Assembly: GCF_025847205.1 (NCBI RefSeq)
Contig: NZ_JAOYTH010000015.1
Coordinates: 1 to 64,000, forward strand
DNA from: Pararhizobium sp. YC-54
GTDB lineage: Bacteria; Pseudomonadota; Alphaproteobacteria; Rhizobiales; Rhizobiaceae
Reading direction: 5' to 3'
DNA: 64,000 bases
Positions 44,935 through 55,400 of this stretch are shown one piece after another. Made by a program: the position numbers and the translations under genes. The stretch's first letter is position 1, and every line of letters begins with the position of its first letter. The notes below the pieces were generated by a model. The model saw only the letters and a program-made list of their open reading frames with translations, was not told the origin of the DNA and did not search any database.

Positions 44935-45989
44935 TGAGCAAACCCATCCGCGTTCTCGTCGCCGGCCTCGGCAATATGGGCCGCAGCCATGCGCTCGCCT
45001 ACCACAACAATCCCGGATTCGAGATTGTCGGCCTCGTCAACCGCAGTAAGCCCGTGCTCGCGCCGGAGCTTGGTGGCTACACGATCCATCCGGATTTCGA
45101 GACTGCCCTGAAAGAGCTGAAGCCCGATCTCTGCTCGATCTGCACCTATTCCGACAGCCATGCCGATTATGCCGTGATGGCATTTGAGGCCGGTTGCGAT
45201 GTCTTCATCGAAAAGCCGCTGGCAACGACGGTTGCCGATGCGGAGCGTGTCGTGGCAGCAGCCAAGAAGGCTGGCAGGAAACTTGTCGTCGGTTACATCC
45301 TGCGCCACCATCCATCCTGGATCCGGCTGATTGCCGAAGCCCGCAAGCTGGGCGGGCCGTATGTCTTCCGCATGAACCTCAATCAGCAATCCAGTGGCCC
45401 GACCTGGATGACGCACAAGTCGTTGATGGAAACGACACCGCCGATCGTCGATTGCGGCGTGCACTATGTCGATGTGATGTGCCAGATCACCGATGCCAAG
45501 GCCGTCGAAGTGCGCGGCATGGGCTTGCGCCTTTCGAATGAAATTGCGCCGTCGATGTACAACTACGGCCATCTGCAGGTGCTCTACGAAGACGGGTCTC
45601 TTGGCTGGTACGAAGCCGCCTGGGGGCCGATGATCTCCGAAACCGCCTTCTTCGTGAAGGATGTGATGTCGCCGAACGGCTCGGTCTCGATCGTGATGGA
45701 TCCGAACGCCAAGTCCGATGACATCGACACCCATACCAAGACGGCAGTCATTCGCGTCCACAAGGCTGAAACCGGCGCGGACGGAAAATTCGTTCACAAG
45801 GACGAAGACCTGAAGATGGACGGCGAGCCGGGACACCAGGAACTCTGCGATCTCGAGCAGGCCTATGTGCTGAAGGCCATCACCGAAAACATCAATCTCG
45901 AACGACACATGGACGATGCCGTCCAGTCGCTGCGCATCTGCCTTGCGGCCGATGAAAGCGTGCGGACCGGCAAACCGGTTAAACTTTAA
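44934..45989 (+). CDS. Gfo/Idh/MocA family oxidoreductase
   Basis: A 351-residue NAD(P)-dependent sugar dehydrogenase-like protein. The Rossmann motif is VLVAGLGNMGRSHA, the signature Glu-Lys-Pro lies in CDVFIEKPLATTV, and a catalytic His/Asp pair occurs in PIVDCGVHYVDVMC. Such enzymes oxidise sugars or hydrolyse glycosides through a redox cycle. Its place between permease and ATPase genes suggests that it processes the imported sugar. I start at the ATG at 44934, inside TGATG; a GTG at 44931 is in frame. Confidence 0.9.
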   Translation: MSKPIRVLVAGLGNMGRSHALAYHNNPGFEIVGLVNRSKPVLAPELGGYTIHPDFETALKELKPDLCSICTYSDSHADYAVMAFEAGCDVFIEKPLATTVADAERVVAAAKKAGRKLVVGYILRHHPSWIRLIAEARKLGGPYVFRMNLNQQSSGPTWMTHKSLMETTPPIVDCGVHYVDVMCQITDAKAVEVRGMGLRLSNEIAPSMYNYGHLQVLYEDGSLGWYEAAWGPMISETAFFVKDVMSPNGSVSIVMDPNAKSDDIDTHTKTAVIRVHKAETGADGKFVHKDEDLKMDGEPGHQELCDLEQAYVLKAITENINLERHMDDAVQSLRICLAADESVRTGKPVKL

Positions 45990-46001
45990 AAGGGGCCTCA
46001 C

Positions 46002-47003
46002 GTGGGATCACTGAATCTGAAATCCGTCCGCAAGGCCTTCGGCAATCACGAAGTTCTCAAGGGCATCGACCTCGAAGTGAAGGACGGAGAATTCGTCATT
46101 TTCGTCGGTCCGTCCGGCTGCGGCAAATCCACTCTGCTGCGCGTCATCGCCGGCCTTGAGGATGCGACATCCGGCAGCGTCCAGATCGATGGGCAGGAGG
46201 TGATCAACACACCGCCGGCCAAACGCGGCATCGCCATGGTGTTCCAGTCCTACGCGCTCTATCCGCATCTGACGGTGAAGGACAACATGGGGCTTGGGCT
46301 GAAGCAGATGGGCGCGCCCAAGACGGAAGTCGAAGCCAAGGTCGCCAAGGCGTCCGGCATGCTGTCGCTTGAGCCCTACCTTGCCCGCCGTCCGGCCGAA
46401 CTGTCCGGCGGCCAGCGCCAGCGCGTCGCCATCGGCCGGGCCATCGTGCGTGAACCCAAGCTGTTCCTGTTCGACGAGCCCTTGTCCAACCTTGACGCGG
46501 CGCTGCGCGTCAACACGCGTCTCGAGATCGCCCGGCTGCACCGCAGCCTCAAGGCAACGATGATCTACGTGACGCATGATCAGGTCGAGGCGATGACGCT
46601 GGCCGACAAGATCGTCGTCTTGAACGCCGGCCAGATCGAGCAGATCGGTTCGCCGATGGAACTCTACAACAAGCCGGCCAATACGTTTGTTGGCGGCTTC
46701 ATCGGTTCGCCGCAGATGAACTTCATCGAGGCGGGCAGGCTCGGGGATAAAGAGGCAAAGTCCGTCGGTATCCGGCCGGAGCACATCGCCCTGTCGCGTG
46801 AAAACGGCGACTGGAAAGGCAAGGTCATCCATGTCGAACACCTCGGCGCCGACACGATCCTGTATCTGGAAACCGAGGTCACCGGCTTGCTGACGGTTCG
46901 CCTGTTTGGCGAACATAAATACGATGTCGATGACGTCGTCTACGCGACGCCGGACAAGGCATCGATGCACCGCTTCGGTGCCGACGACCGCGTTCTGCGC
47001 TGA
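46002..47003 (+). CDS. ABC sugar transporter ATPase (MalK/UgpC type)
   Basis: A 333-residue ATPase with Walker [18 protein letters not shown]-loop [13 protein letters not shown], signature [16 protein letters not shown], Walker [17 protein letters not shown] and switch His in [17 protein letters not shown]-terminal TOBE/regulatory domain is present ([12 protein letters not shown]). It starts with GTG after AGGGG. It completes the binding protein, two permeases and ATPase set, and ends the operon before a terminator. Confidence 0.94.
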   Translation: MGSLNLKSVRKAFGNHEVLKGIDLEVKDGEFVIFVGPSGCGKSTLLRVIAGLEDATSGSVQIDGQEVINTPPAKRGIAMVFQSYALYPHLTVKDNMGLGLKQMGAPKTEVEAKVAKASGMLSLEPYLARRPAELSGGQRQRVAIGRAIVREPKLFLFDEPLSNLDAALRVNTRLEIARLHRSLKATMIYVTHDQVEAMTLADKIVVLNAGQIEQIGSPMELYNKPANTFVGGFIGSPQMNFIEAGRLGDKEAKSVGIRPEHIALSRENGDWKGKVIHVEHLGADTILYLETEVTGLLTVRLFGEHKYDVDDVVYATPDKASMHRFGADDRVLR

Positions 47004-47022
47004 TCCCGAAACAGGATTGTTT

Positions 47023-47060
47023 CCGAACGATGACGAAAGTTATCGTTCGGTAACGTTTTA
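47023..47060 (+). terminator. Terminator of the amino-sugar transporter operon
   Basis: CCGAACGAT/ATCGTTCGG (9 bp, 10-base loop) is followed by TAACGTTTTATT. It lies 20 bp after the ATPase stop codon. Confidence 0.65.
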
Positions 47061-47098
47061 TTGTGCGCCGCATCATCGGGTTGCGCTGCCTCCGATTT

Positions 47099-47125
47099 TA
47101 ACATACGTATCTGTTTGTATAATTG
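47099..47125 (+). promoter_or_regulatory. Candidate promoter/TetR operator upstream of the efflux genes
   Basis: An AT-rich stretch holds ATAC-N10-GTAT (47103-47120) and TATAAT at 47118-47123, but no good -35. It lies about 125 bp before the efflux adaptor gene and is the best candidate site for the TetR protein encoded at 51727. Confidence 0.35.
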
Positions 47126-47249
47126 ATGCGGAGGCGGATTTTTCCCGAATTCCATCCGTATTACATTGATTTTCATGAACTTCCGGCTACCGCTGATGTC
47201 TTGAGAAAAGACGGTCAACTGCGGCTGGACTTTGCGTATGGAACCAAAG

Positions 47250-48527
47250 ATGCGGATGAACCGACCGATATTGGCTGCAACAGCAGCTGCCCTGATGATT
47301 ATTTCGGGTTGCCAGAAGGAGGATGGCGAGACGCAGGCGGCTCCGTCCTATCCGCCGCCGCAGGTCTCGGTGATCACCACGAAGACCGAATCTCTGCCGA
47401 TCACCAACGATCTGCCGGGGCGTATCGCGGCGACGCGGATTTCGGAAGTTCGCCCGCGCGCCACCGGCATTGTTATCGAACGTGTGTTCGAGCAGGGCTC
47501 GCATGTGAATGTGGGCGACGTGCTTTACCGGATCGATCCGGCCCCGTTCCAGGTCCAGGTTGAAAGTGCCGAAGGCACGCTGCGCCGCGCAAAGGCGGTT
47601 CAGCTGCAGGCCAAGCAGGCGGCTGATCGTCAGGAACAGTTGAAAAAGTCCGGCGTCGCTACCGGCCAGAACTATGATGACGCGATCGCGCAGCTGGCCC
47701 AGGCCGATGCCGATGTGGCTATTGCAGAGGCCGGTCTCGCTAGCGCCCAGCTCAATTTGCAATATACCAATGTGACGGCACCGATCAGCGGCCGGATCGG
47801 CCGTGCGCTGATCACCGAAGGCGCGCTGGTCAGCGCCAACGGTTCGGAAAACCTGGCGACGATCCAGCAGCTCAATCCCGTCTATGCCGACTTTACCCAG
47901 TCCGCCACGGATCTCATCCGCCTGCGCAAGGCGTTGCAGGCTGGCGCTCTGGCGGACGGCAAGAACGAAGCCAAGGTCAACCTGATCATGGATGACGGCA
48001 CCCCCTATTCGCACGACGGTAAGCTGCTGTTCTCGGAGGCGGCCGTCGATGAGACCACCGGTCAGGTCACCCTGCGCGGTGAATTTCCCAATCCGGACGG
48101 CGATCTCTTGCCCGGCATGTATGTGCGCGTCCTGGTCGAGCAGGGCGTTGAGAAGAATGCCATCGCCGTGCCGACCCAGGCCGTGCAGCGCGATACGTCG
48201 GGCAACGCGCAGGTCTATATCGTCAAGGACGACAACACGGCCGAATTGCGCACGGTTTCCGCCGGCACTGTTCTTGGCGATCAGTGGATCATCCGCGATG
48301 GCCTGAAGGCCGGTGAGAAGGTCATTGTCGAAGGCTTCCAGAAGCTGCGCCCGGGCGCACCGGTCGTTCCGGCGGACTGGAAGAATGGCGACGCCAAGCC
48401 TGCTGCCGATGCCAAGGCCGCGGAAGCACAGCCTGCGGACGCGAAGCCTGCCGCTGAAAAGACGGGCACGGCTGACGCTGCTGCCAAGCCTGCCGAAGAC
48501 GCCAAGCCCGCCGGACAGGCGAAGTGA
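47250..48527 (+). CDS. RND efflux membrane fusion protein (AcrA/MexA type)
   Basis: A roughly 425-residue periplasmic adaptor lipoprotein. A lipobox (IISGC) follows the N-terminal signal. Barrel-sandwich halves appear as RPRATGIVIERVFEQGSHVN and NVTAPISGRIGRALITEG, flanking a helical hairpin of about 100 residues; a beta-barrel domain follows. The last 45 residues are a low-complexity Ala/Lys/Pro/Glu/Asp tail. The start is uncertain (ATGs at 47238, 47250 and 47256, none with a strong ribosome site); 47250 gives the best signal peptide. It partners the RND pump encoded 11 bp downstream. Confidence 0.92.
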   Translation: MRMNRPILAATAAALMIISGCQKEDGETQAAPSYPPPQVSVITTKTESLPITNDLPGRIAATRISEVRPRATGIVIERVFEQGSHVNVGDVLYRIDPAPFQVQVESAEGTLRRAKAVQLQAKQAADRQEQLKKSGVATGQNYDDAIAQLAQADADVAIAEAGLASAQLNLQYTNVTAPISGRIGRALITEGALVSANGSENLATIQQLNPVYADFTQSATDLIRLRKALQAGALADGKNEAKVNLIMDDGTPYSHDGKLLFSEAAVDETTGQVTLRGEFPNPDGDLLPGMYVRVLVEQGVEKNAIAVPTQAVQRDTSGNAQVYIVKDDNTAELRTVSAGTVLGDQWIIRDGLKAGEKVIVEGFQKLRPGAPVVPADWKNGDAKPAADAKAAEAQPADAKPAAEKTGTADAAAKPAEDAKPAGQAK

Positions 48528-48538
48528 GGATCTGATCG

Positions 48539-51500
48539 ATGCCTAGTTTCTTTATCGACCGGCCGATCTTTGCATGGGTCGTCGCGCTTTTCATCATGAT
48601 CGCCGGCATCATCGCGTTGCCGCTGCTGCCGATCTCGCAGTACCCGAACGTCGCGCCGCCGCAGATCTCCGTCAACACGAGTTATCCCGGCGCCTCCTCG
48701 GAAGAGACCTACCAGAGCGTGACGCGGCTCATCGAAAATGAGCTGAACGGCATCGAAGGCATGCAGTATTTCGAATCCACGTCCAGTGCTGCCGGCCGTG
48801 TGACCATCGACGTGACCTTCGCTCCGGGCACCGATTCCGGCGATGCCTCGATCGACGTCCAGAACCGCGTTCGCCGCGTCGAAGCACGACTTCCCGACGC
48901 CGTGCGCCAGCAGGGCATCGAGGTGGAAGAGGCGGGCTCAGGCTTCCTGATGATCATCGCGCTCACATCCACGGACGGATCCATGGATGCGGTCTCGCTC
49001 GGCGATTATCTTAGCCGCAACGTGCTCAACGAAGTCCAGCGCGTCGAGGGCGTCGGCCGTGCGCAGCTGTTTGCGACCGAGCGTGCCATGCGTATCTGGC
49101 TCGATCCGGACAAGATGCGCGGCCTCAACCTGACGGCCGGTGACATCAATGCGGCGATCACCGCGCAGAACGCGCAGGTCGCATCCGGCAGCATCGGCGC
49201 CCAGCCGAACCCGATCACCCAGCAGATCAGCGCCCCGGTTCTGATCAAGGGCCAGCTTTCCTCAGCCGAAGAGTTCGGGGCGATCGTTTTGCGTGCCAAT
49301 CCCGACGGGTCGGCCGTGCGTCTGCGCGATGTCGCGCGAATCGAGATCGGCGGCCAGGACTACAGCTTCTCGACCCGGCTGAACGGCAAGCCGTCCGCCG
49401 CTATCGGTGTACAGCTGACGCCGACCGGCAACGCGCTGGCCACGTCCACCGCCATCAAGGCGCGCATGGATGAACTGGCAACGTTCTTCCCGCCGGGCGT
49501 CGAGTATTCCGTGCCCTACGATACGTCGCCTTTCGTGGCGATCTCGATCGAAAAGGTTCTGCATACCCTGCTTGAAGCCGTGGCGCTCGTGTTCCTGGTG
49601 ATGTTCCTGTTCCTGCAGAACATCCGCTACACCATCATTCCGACACTTGTCGTGCCGGTCGCGTTGCTCGGCACCTGTGCTGCCATGCTGGCCATGGGCT
49701 TCTCGATCAACGTTCTGACGATGTTCGGCATGGTGCTTGCCATCGGCATTCTCGTCGACGATGCGATCATCGTCGTCGAAAACGTCGAACGCATCATGTC
49801 CGAGGAAGGGCTGACGCCCAAGGATGCCACACGCAAGGCGATGAAGCAGATCACCGGTGCCGTCATCGGCATCACGCTGGTCCTGTCGGCCGTGTTCATT
49901 CCCATGGCCTTCTTCCCGGGCGCCGTCGGCGTCATCTACCAGCAGTTCTCGCTGACCATGGTGGTCTCCATCCTGTTTTCGGCACTGCTCGCCTTGACGC
50001 TGACGCCGGCACTGTGCGCCAGCTTCCTCAAGCAGGTTCCGAAGGGCCATCATCACGCCAAGCGCGGCTTCTTCGGTCTGTTCAACCGTGGCTTCGACAA
50101 GGCTTCGCATGGCTATAGCGGCTGGGTCGCCGGCATGGTCAACCGCACCTGGCGCTTCATGCTGATCTATGTCGTGCTGCTCGGCGGGCTTGCCTACCTG
50201 TTCATGCAGCTGCCGTCCTCCTTCCTTCCGGATGAAGACCAGGGCTTCGTCATCGTCAGCATGCAGCTGCCGTCGGAAGCCACCGGAAACCGCACGACCG
50301 AGGTTATCCAGCAGACGGAAACGATCTTCAGCAAGGAACCGGCTGTCGACCGTATCATCGCCATCAGCGGCTTCTCGTTCTCCGGTACCGGCCAGAATGC
50401 CGGTCTCGCCTTCGTGACACTGAAGGACTGGTCGGAGCGCGGACCGAACGATGTTGCCGCCGTCATCGCCGGCCGGGCATCGGGCGCCATGTCCCAGATC
50501 AAGGATGCGATCAGCTTTGCGCTGTCGCCGCCGCCGATCCAGGGTCTCGGCACCACCAACGGCTTCGCCTTCCGACTGCAGGATCGTGGCGGACTGGGGG
50601 CTGCAGCCCTTGCGTCGGGCCGCGACCAGCTTCTGGGTCTTGCGGCGCAAAGCCAGATCATCTCGGGCGTTCGCGTCGATGGTCTGCCGGACGCCGCACA
50701 GGTCAACCTCATCATCGACCGTGAAAAGGCCAATACGTTCGGTGTGGCGTTCGCCGACATCAACTCGACGATCTCGACCAATCTCGGTTCGTCCTATGTC
50801 AACGACTTCCCGAATGCCGGACGTCTGCAGCGTGTGACGGTCCAGGCGGACGAGAACAAGCGCATGCAGACGGCCGACCTGCTGAAGCTCAACGTGCGCA
50901 ACAGCAATGGCGGCATGGTGCCGCTCTCGGCCTTTGCCAGCGTCGAGTGGGAAAGCGGCCCGACCCAGACGATCGGTTATAACGGCTATCCGTCTGTGCG
51001 TATCAGCGGCCAGGCCAATCCGGGCTATTCCTCCGGTGAGGCGATTGCTGAAATGGAGCGTCTTGCCGGACAGCTGCCACCGGGCTTCGGCTACGAGTGG
51101 ACGGGCCAGTCGAAAGAGGAAATCGCATCGGGCACGCAGGCGCCGCTTCTCGTCGCGCTGTCCTGCCTGCTGATCTTCCTGTGCCTTGCAGCACTCTATG
51201 AGAGCTGGAGCATCCCTGTGTCGGTGATGATGGTGGTGCCGCTCGGCGTCATCGGCGCGGTTCTGGCGGTGACGCTGCGGGATATGCCCAACGACGTCTA
51301 CTTCAAGGTCGGCCTGATCGCGATCATCGGTCTATCCGCGAAGAACGCGATCCTGATCATCGAGTTCGCCAAGGAACAGATGGAGGCCGGAAAGCCGTTG
51401 CTGGATGCCACCATCGAGGCGGCGCATCTGCGCTTCCGCCCGATCCTGATGACCTCGCTCGCCTTCACCCTCGGCGTGCTGCCGCTGGCGATTGCCACCG

Positions 51501-51676
51501 GCGCAAGCTCGGGCAGCCAGCGCGCCATCGGTACCGGCGTCATGGGGGGGATGATCTCGGCAACGATCCTGGCGATCTTCTTCGTGCCTGTCTTCTTCGT
51601 GTTCATCATGAAGCTGTTCAGGAGAACGGCGTTGAAACCGGTCGGCGCCGAAACGGCCGTTACGCCGGCAGAATAA
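48539..51676 (+). CDS. RND multidrug efflux pump (HAE1 family, AcrB/MexB type)
   Basis: A 1045-residue inner-membrane proton-driven exporter. The start MPSFFIDRPIFAWVVALFIM is characteristic. TM4 carries GILVDDAIIVVENVER with the two proton-relay Asp residues, and TM10 has SAKNAILIIEFAKE with the relay Lys. Twelve membrane helices and two large periplasmic loops are present. The gene order adaptor-pump-TetR resembles SmeAB-SmeR of Ensifer meliloti. No outer-membrane TolC gene is in the operon, so TolC is presumably encoded elsewhere. Confidence 0.96.
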   Translation: MPSFFIDRPIFAWVVALFIMIAGIIALPLLPISQYPNVAPPQISVNTSYPGASSEETYQSVTRLIENELNGIEGMQYFESTSSAAGRVTIDVTFAPGTDSGDASIDVQNRVRRVEARLPDAVRQQGIEVEEAGSGFLMIIALTSTDGSMDAVSLGDYLSRNVLNEVQRVEGVGRAQLFATERAMRIWLDPDKMRGLNLTAGDINAAITAQNAQVASGSIGAQPNPITQQISAPVLIKGQLSSAEEFGAIVLRANPDGSAVRLRDVARIEIGGQDYSFSTRLNGKPSAAIGVQLTPTGNALATSTAIKARMDELATFFPPGVEYSVPYDTSPFVAISIEKVLHTLLEAVALVFLVMFLFLQNIRYTIIPTLVVPVALLGTCAAMLAMGFSINVLTMFGMVLAIGILVDDAIIVVENVERIMSEEGLTPKDATRKAMKQITGAVIGITLVLSAVFIPMAFFPGAVGVIYQQFSLTMVVSILFSALLALTLTPALCASFLKQVPKGHHHAKRGFFGLFNRGFDKASHGYSGWVAGMVNRTWRFMLIYVVLLGGLAYLFMQLPSSFLPDEDQGFVIVSMQLPSEATGNRTTEVIQQTETIFSKEPAVDRIIAISGFSFSGTGQNAGLAFVTLKDWSERGPNDVAAVIAGRASGAMSQIKDAISFALSPPPIQGLGTTNGFAFRLQDRGGLGAAALASGRDQLLGLAAQSQIISGVRVDGLPDAAQVNLIIDREKANTFGVAFADINSTISTNLGSSYVNDFPNAGRLQRVTVQADENKRMQTADLLKLNVRNSNGGMVPLSAFASVEWESGPTQTIGYNGYPSVRISGQANPGYSSGEAIAEMERLAGQLPPGFGYEWTGQSKEEIASGTQAPLLVALSCLLIFLCLAALYESWSIPVSVMMVVPLGVIGAVLAVTLRDMPNDVYFKVGLIAIIGLSAKNAILIIEFAKEQMEAGKPLLDATIEAAHLRFRPILMTSLAFTLGVLPLAIATGASSGSQRAIGTGVMGGMISATILAIFFVPVFFVFIMKLFRRTALKPVGAETAVTPAE

Positions 51677-51726
51677 TGGAAGCGGCTCGCCGAAAGGCGG
51701 GCCTTTTCTTGAGCGGAGGAGGCGTC

Positions 51727-52368
51727 ATGCGCAGAACAAAAGCCGAGGCGGAAGAGACACGCAACAGCATTCTTGGCGCGGCGGAGCGGGTTTTCTTCGA
51801 GAAGGGCGTTTCGAACGCATCGCTCGATGATGTCGCCAGGGCCGCCGGCGTGACGCGCGGCGCCATTTACTGGCATTTTTCCAACAAGACCGATCTTTTC
51901 CTCGAACTCTACAATACCGTAAACTTGCCGCTGGAAGACATGATCGCCCGCGATGTCGAGCAACCGGCCGCCAACGTACTCTGCTATATCGAGAGATCGG
52001 CGGGAGACTGGCTGGACGAATTGGCCGCGGACGAGCATCGCCAGCGGATCTTCACCATCCTCCTTCGCTGCGCCTATGGCGACGACCTGTTGCCGGTTCT
52101 GGAAAAGCAGCAGGAAGTCGATGACCGGCATACGGTCATGCTCGATAGTGCCTTTGACAGGGCCAGGAGCGAGGGCTTCTTAAGTGGAAACTGGACGCCG
52201 CAATCGGCCACCAAGGCGCTGCGCTGGATGATGGAAGGGCTCTGCAGCGAATGGCTCCTGTTCGGCCGCCGCTTCGACCTGGCGGCTGAGGGCAAGGAAG
52301 GGCTGAAACGTCTGTTCGACAGTTTTCGCCAATCCCCGGCAATCGTCCACACGCCCTGCGTCTCCTAG
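51727..52368 (+). CDS. TetR/AcrR-family repressor of the efflux operon
   Basis: A 213-residue TetR protein. The N-terminal HTH is ILGAAERVFFEKGVSNASLD followed by DVARAAGVTRGAIYWHFSNK, typical of the AcrR/TtgR branch. The C-terminal ligand domain resembles AcrR C-terminal regions. GGAGGA lies 6-8 bases before the ATG at 51727; an ATG at 51676 overlapping the pump stop is less likely. Being co-directional and 50 bp downstream of the pump gene, it is probably co-transcribed and forms a feedback loop. Confidence 0.92.
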   Translation: MRRTKAEAEETRNSILGAAERVFFEKGVSNASLDDVARAAGVTRGAIYWHFSNKTDLFLELYNTVNLPLEDMIARDVEQPAANVLCYIERSAGDWLDELAADEHRQRIFTILLRCAYGDDLLPVLEKQQEVDDRHTVMLDSAFDRARSEGFLSGNWTPQSATKALRWMMEGLCSEWLLFGRRFDLAAEGKEGLKRLFDSFRQSPAIVHTPCVS

Positions 52369-52420
52369 CCCGTTCCGCCGTTGAGCCTAAGCCGAGACGC
52401 AAGTCACGGCCTTCCTGCCC

Positions 52421-55400
52421 TCAGTGCGCTTCGTCCCAGTTATGGGCGGCCCGCGCATCGACCTTCAGCGGCACCTTCATGTCGAGCGCCGGCATCGCCG
52501 CGTTCTCCATCACCGAGACGATCAGCGGGATCGTCCGCTCGACATCGGCATCCTCGACTTCGAAGATCAGTTCGTCATGCACCTGCAAAAGCATGCGGGC
52601 ACGCGCCGAAAGTCCCGCCTGTTCCAGGGCGGGCTCCATCTTCACCATTGCGCGCCGAATGATGTCGGCGGCCGAACCCTGGATCGGCGCGTTGATCGCC
52701 GCGCGTTCGTTGAAGGCGCGGTGCGAGGGGTTGGACGAGCGAATGTCCGGATAGTGGGCGCGGCGGCCGAAGATGGTTTCGACATAGCCGTTTTCGCGGG
52801 CAAAGGCCTTGGTGCTTTCCATATAGTCGCGGATGCCGGGGAAGCGTTCGAAGTATTTCTTGATGTAGTCACCGGCCTCGGAGCGTTCGATCGACAGCTG
52901 GTTGGCAAGGCCGAAGGCCGAGATGCCGTAGATGATGCCGAAGTTGATGGCCTTGGCGCGGCGGCGGATTTCGCTCGGCATGCCTTCGACCGGCACGCCG
53001 AACATTTCCGAGGCGGTCATCGCATGGATGTCGATGCCGTCGGAAAAGGCCTGCTTCAGCTGCGGAATTTCGGCAACATGGGCAAGCACGCGCAACTCGA
53101 TCTGGCTGTAATCGGCCGAAACCAGCTTGTGGCCCGGTGTCGAGATGAAGGCCGTGCGGATCTTGCGGCCTTCGGCGGTGCGCACCGGGATGTTCTGCAG
53201 GTTCGGGTCGGAAGAGGACAGGCGTCCCGTGGTCGTCGCGGCCAGCGCATAGGACGTGTGGACGCGCTTCGTTTCCGGATGCACGAAGCCGGGCAGGGCG
53301 TCGGTATAGGTGGATTTGAGCTTGGTCAGCTGCCGCCAGTCGACGATCTTGCGCGGCAGTTCGTGGCCTTCCAGAGCGAGCTCTTCAAGCACCTGCGCCG
53401 AGGTCGACCATTGACCCGTCTTGGTCTTGGCGCCGCCCGGCAGCCCGAGGCGGCCGAACAGGATATCGCCAAGCTGCTTTGGCGAGCCGATGTTGAAGCT
53501 CTCGCCGACGAGACCGTAGATTTCGTGCTCGAGGCCGGCGGCACCCTGTGCCAGTTCGCCCGACAGCCGCGACAGGATCTGCCGGTCGATGGTGATGCCG
53601 CGTTCTTCCATACGGGCCAGCACCGGCACCAGTGGACGTTCCAGGCGTTCGTAGACGGCATTGAGGTTCTTGGCGGAGAGACGCGGCTTCAGCACCTGCC
53701 ACAACCTGAGCGTCACGTCGGCATCCTCGGCCGCATAGGCAGTTGCCTTGTCGATATCGACATAATCGAAGCTGACCGACGACTTGCCGCTGCCGGCAAC
53801 ATCCTTGTAGGGGATCGGCTGATGGCTAAGCCATTTTTCCGACAGCGAATCCATTCCGTGCGCACCGGCACCGGCATCGGCCACGTAGGACATCAGCATC
53901 GTATCGTCGAAGCTGACGATGCTGATGCCGTGGCGTTTCATCACGAGGTAGTCATATTTGAGGTTCTGCGCGATCTTGAGGATCGATGGATCCTCAAGCA
54001 AATCCTTCAGCCGCTCGAGCGCCACTGCGGACGGGATCTGGTTTTCCGCCAGCTTCAGCCCGTCGCTGAAAAGATCGTTGCCGCCGGTCTTGTGCAGCAG
54101 CGGCACATAGGCGGCGCGGATTTCGGTGCCTGACGGGTTTTTGCTGTTATCGGCGATTGCCAGCGAGAAGCCGACAAGTTCCGCCTGCATCGCGTCAAGC
54201 GAGGTGGTTTCCGTATCGAACGCGACAATGCCGGTTTCGCGGGCAGCGGCAATCCAGGCGTCCAGCGTCGCAAGGTCGCGGATCGCCACATAGGCGCTGT
54301 GGTCGATCTTTGCTGTGGCAAAGAGTTCGGCGCGGGTCTGCGCCAGGCTCTGCGGCGTCGCAGCGGGCGGGCCGCCGTCCGGGATGCCAGCAAGAGACGC
54401 CGCCGCATCCGCGGCACTCCCAAGCGCCGGCGATGTCGCAGACGACAAGGCAGATGGCGAAGCTGCGTCGCCCTTGTCGAGATCCGGCCCATGCGCCTGC
54501 GCGCCCCACTCGACGGGAACGGAGGCGGCATCCACCGCATCCGCATCGGCCTCCGTCGCCGCCGCAACACGGCGGGTGAGCGTTGTGAATTCCATCGCCT
54601 TCAAGAAGGCAATGAGCTTCGGGCCGTCCTGCGCATGCAACTCGAAATCGCCAAGCGGCACATCGACCGGTGTATCGGTCTTCAGCGTCACCAATTGCCG
54701 CGACAACCGGGCAAGCTCGGTATTGGCGATGATGTTTTCGCGGCGCTTCTGCTGCTTGATCTCGCCGGCGCGGGCAAGCAATGTTTCGAGATCGCCGAAT
54801 TCTTCCAGAAGCTGAGCAGCGGTCTTCGGGCCGATGCCGGGAATACCGGGCACATTGTCGGTACTGTCGCCCGTCATCGCCTGCAGGTCGATCATCTTTT
54901 CCGGCGGCACGCCCCATTTCTCGATCACTTCCGGGATCGAGATCTGCTTGTCCTTCATGCTGTCGTACATCGACACATTGGCCGTCACGAGCTGCATCAG
55001 GTCCTTGTCGGAGGAGATGATCGTCACATCCGCGCCGGCCGCCTCCGCCATTCGCGCATAGGTCGCGATCAGGTCGTCGGCCTCGAAACCTTCCTTCTCG
55101 ATGCAAGGCAGGTTGAAGGCACGCGTCGCGTGACGGATCAGCCCGAACTGCGGGATCAGGTCTTCCGGTGGTGCTGTGCGGTTCGCCTTGTACTGGTCGT
55201 AGAGTTCGTTGCGGAAGGTCTTCGACGAATAATCGAAAATGACGGCAAAATGGGTCGGGGTCACCCCGACGGAAGTGTCGCGGGCATCGGTCAGAAGCTT
55301 CCACAGCATGTTGCAGAAACCGGAGACGGCATTGACCGGCAATCCGTCCGATTTGCGGTTCAGCGGCGGGATGGCGTGGAACGCCCGGAAAATGAATCCG

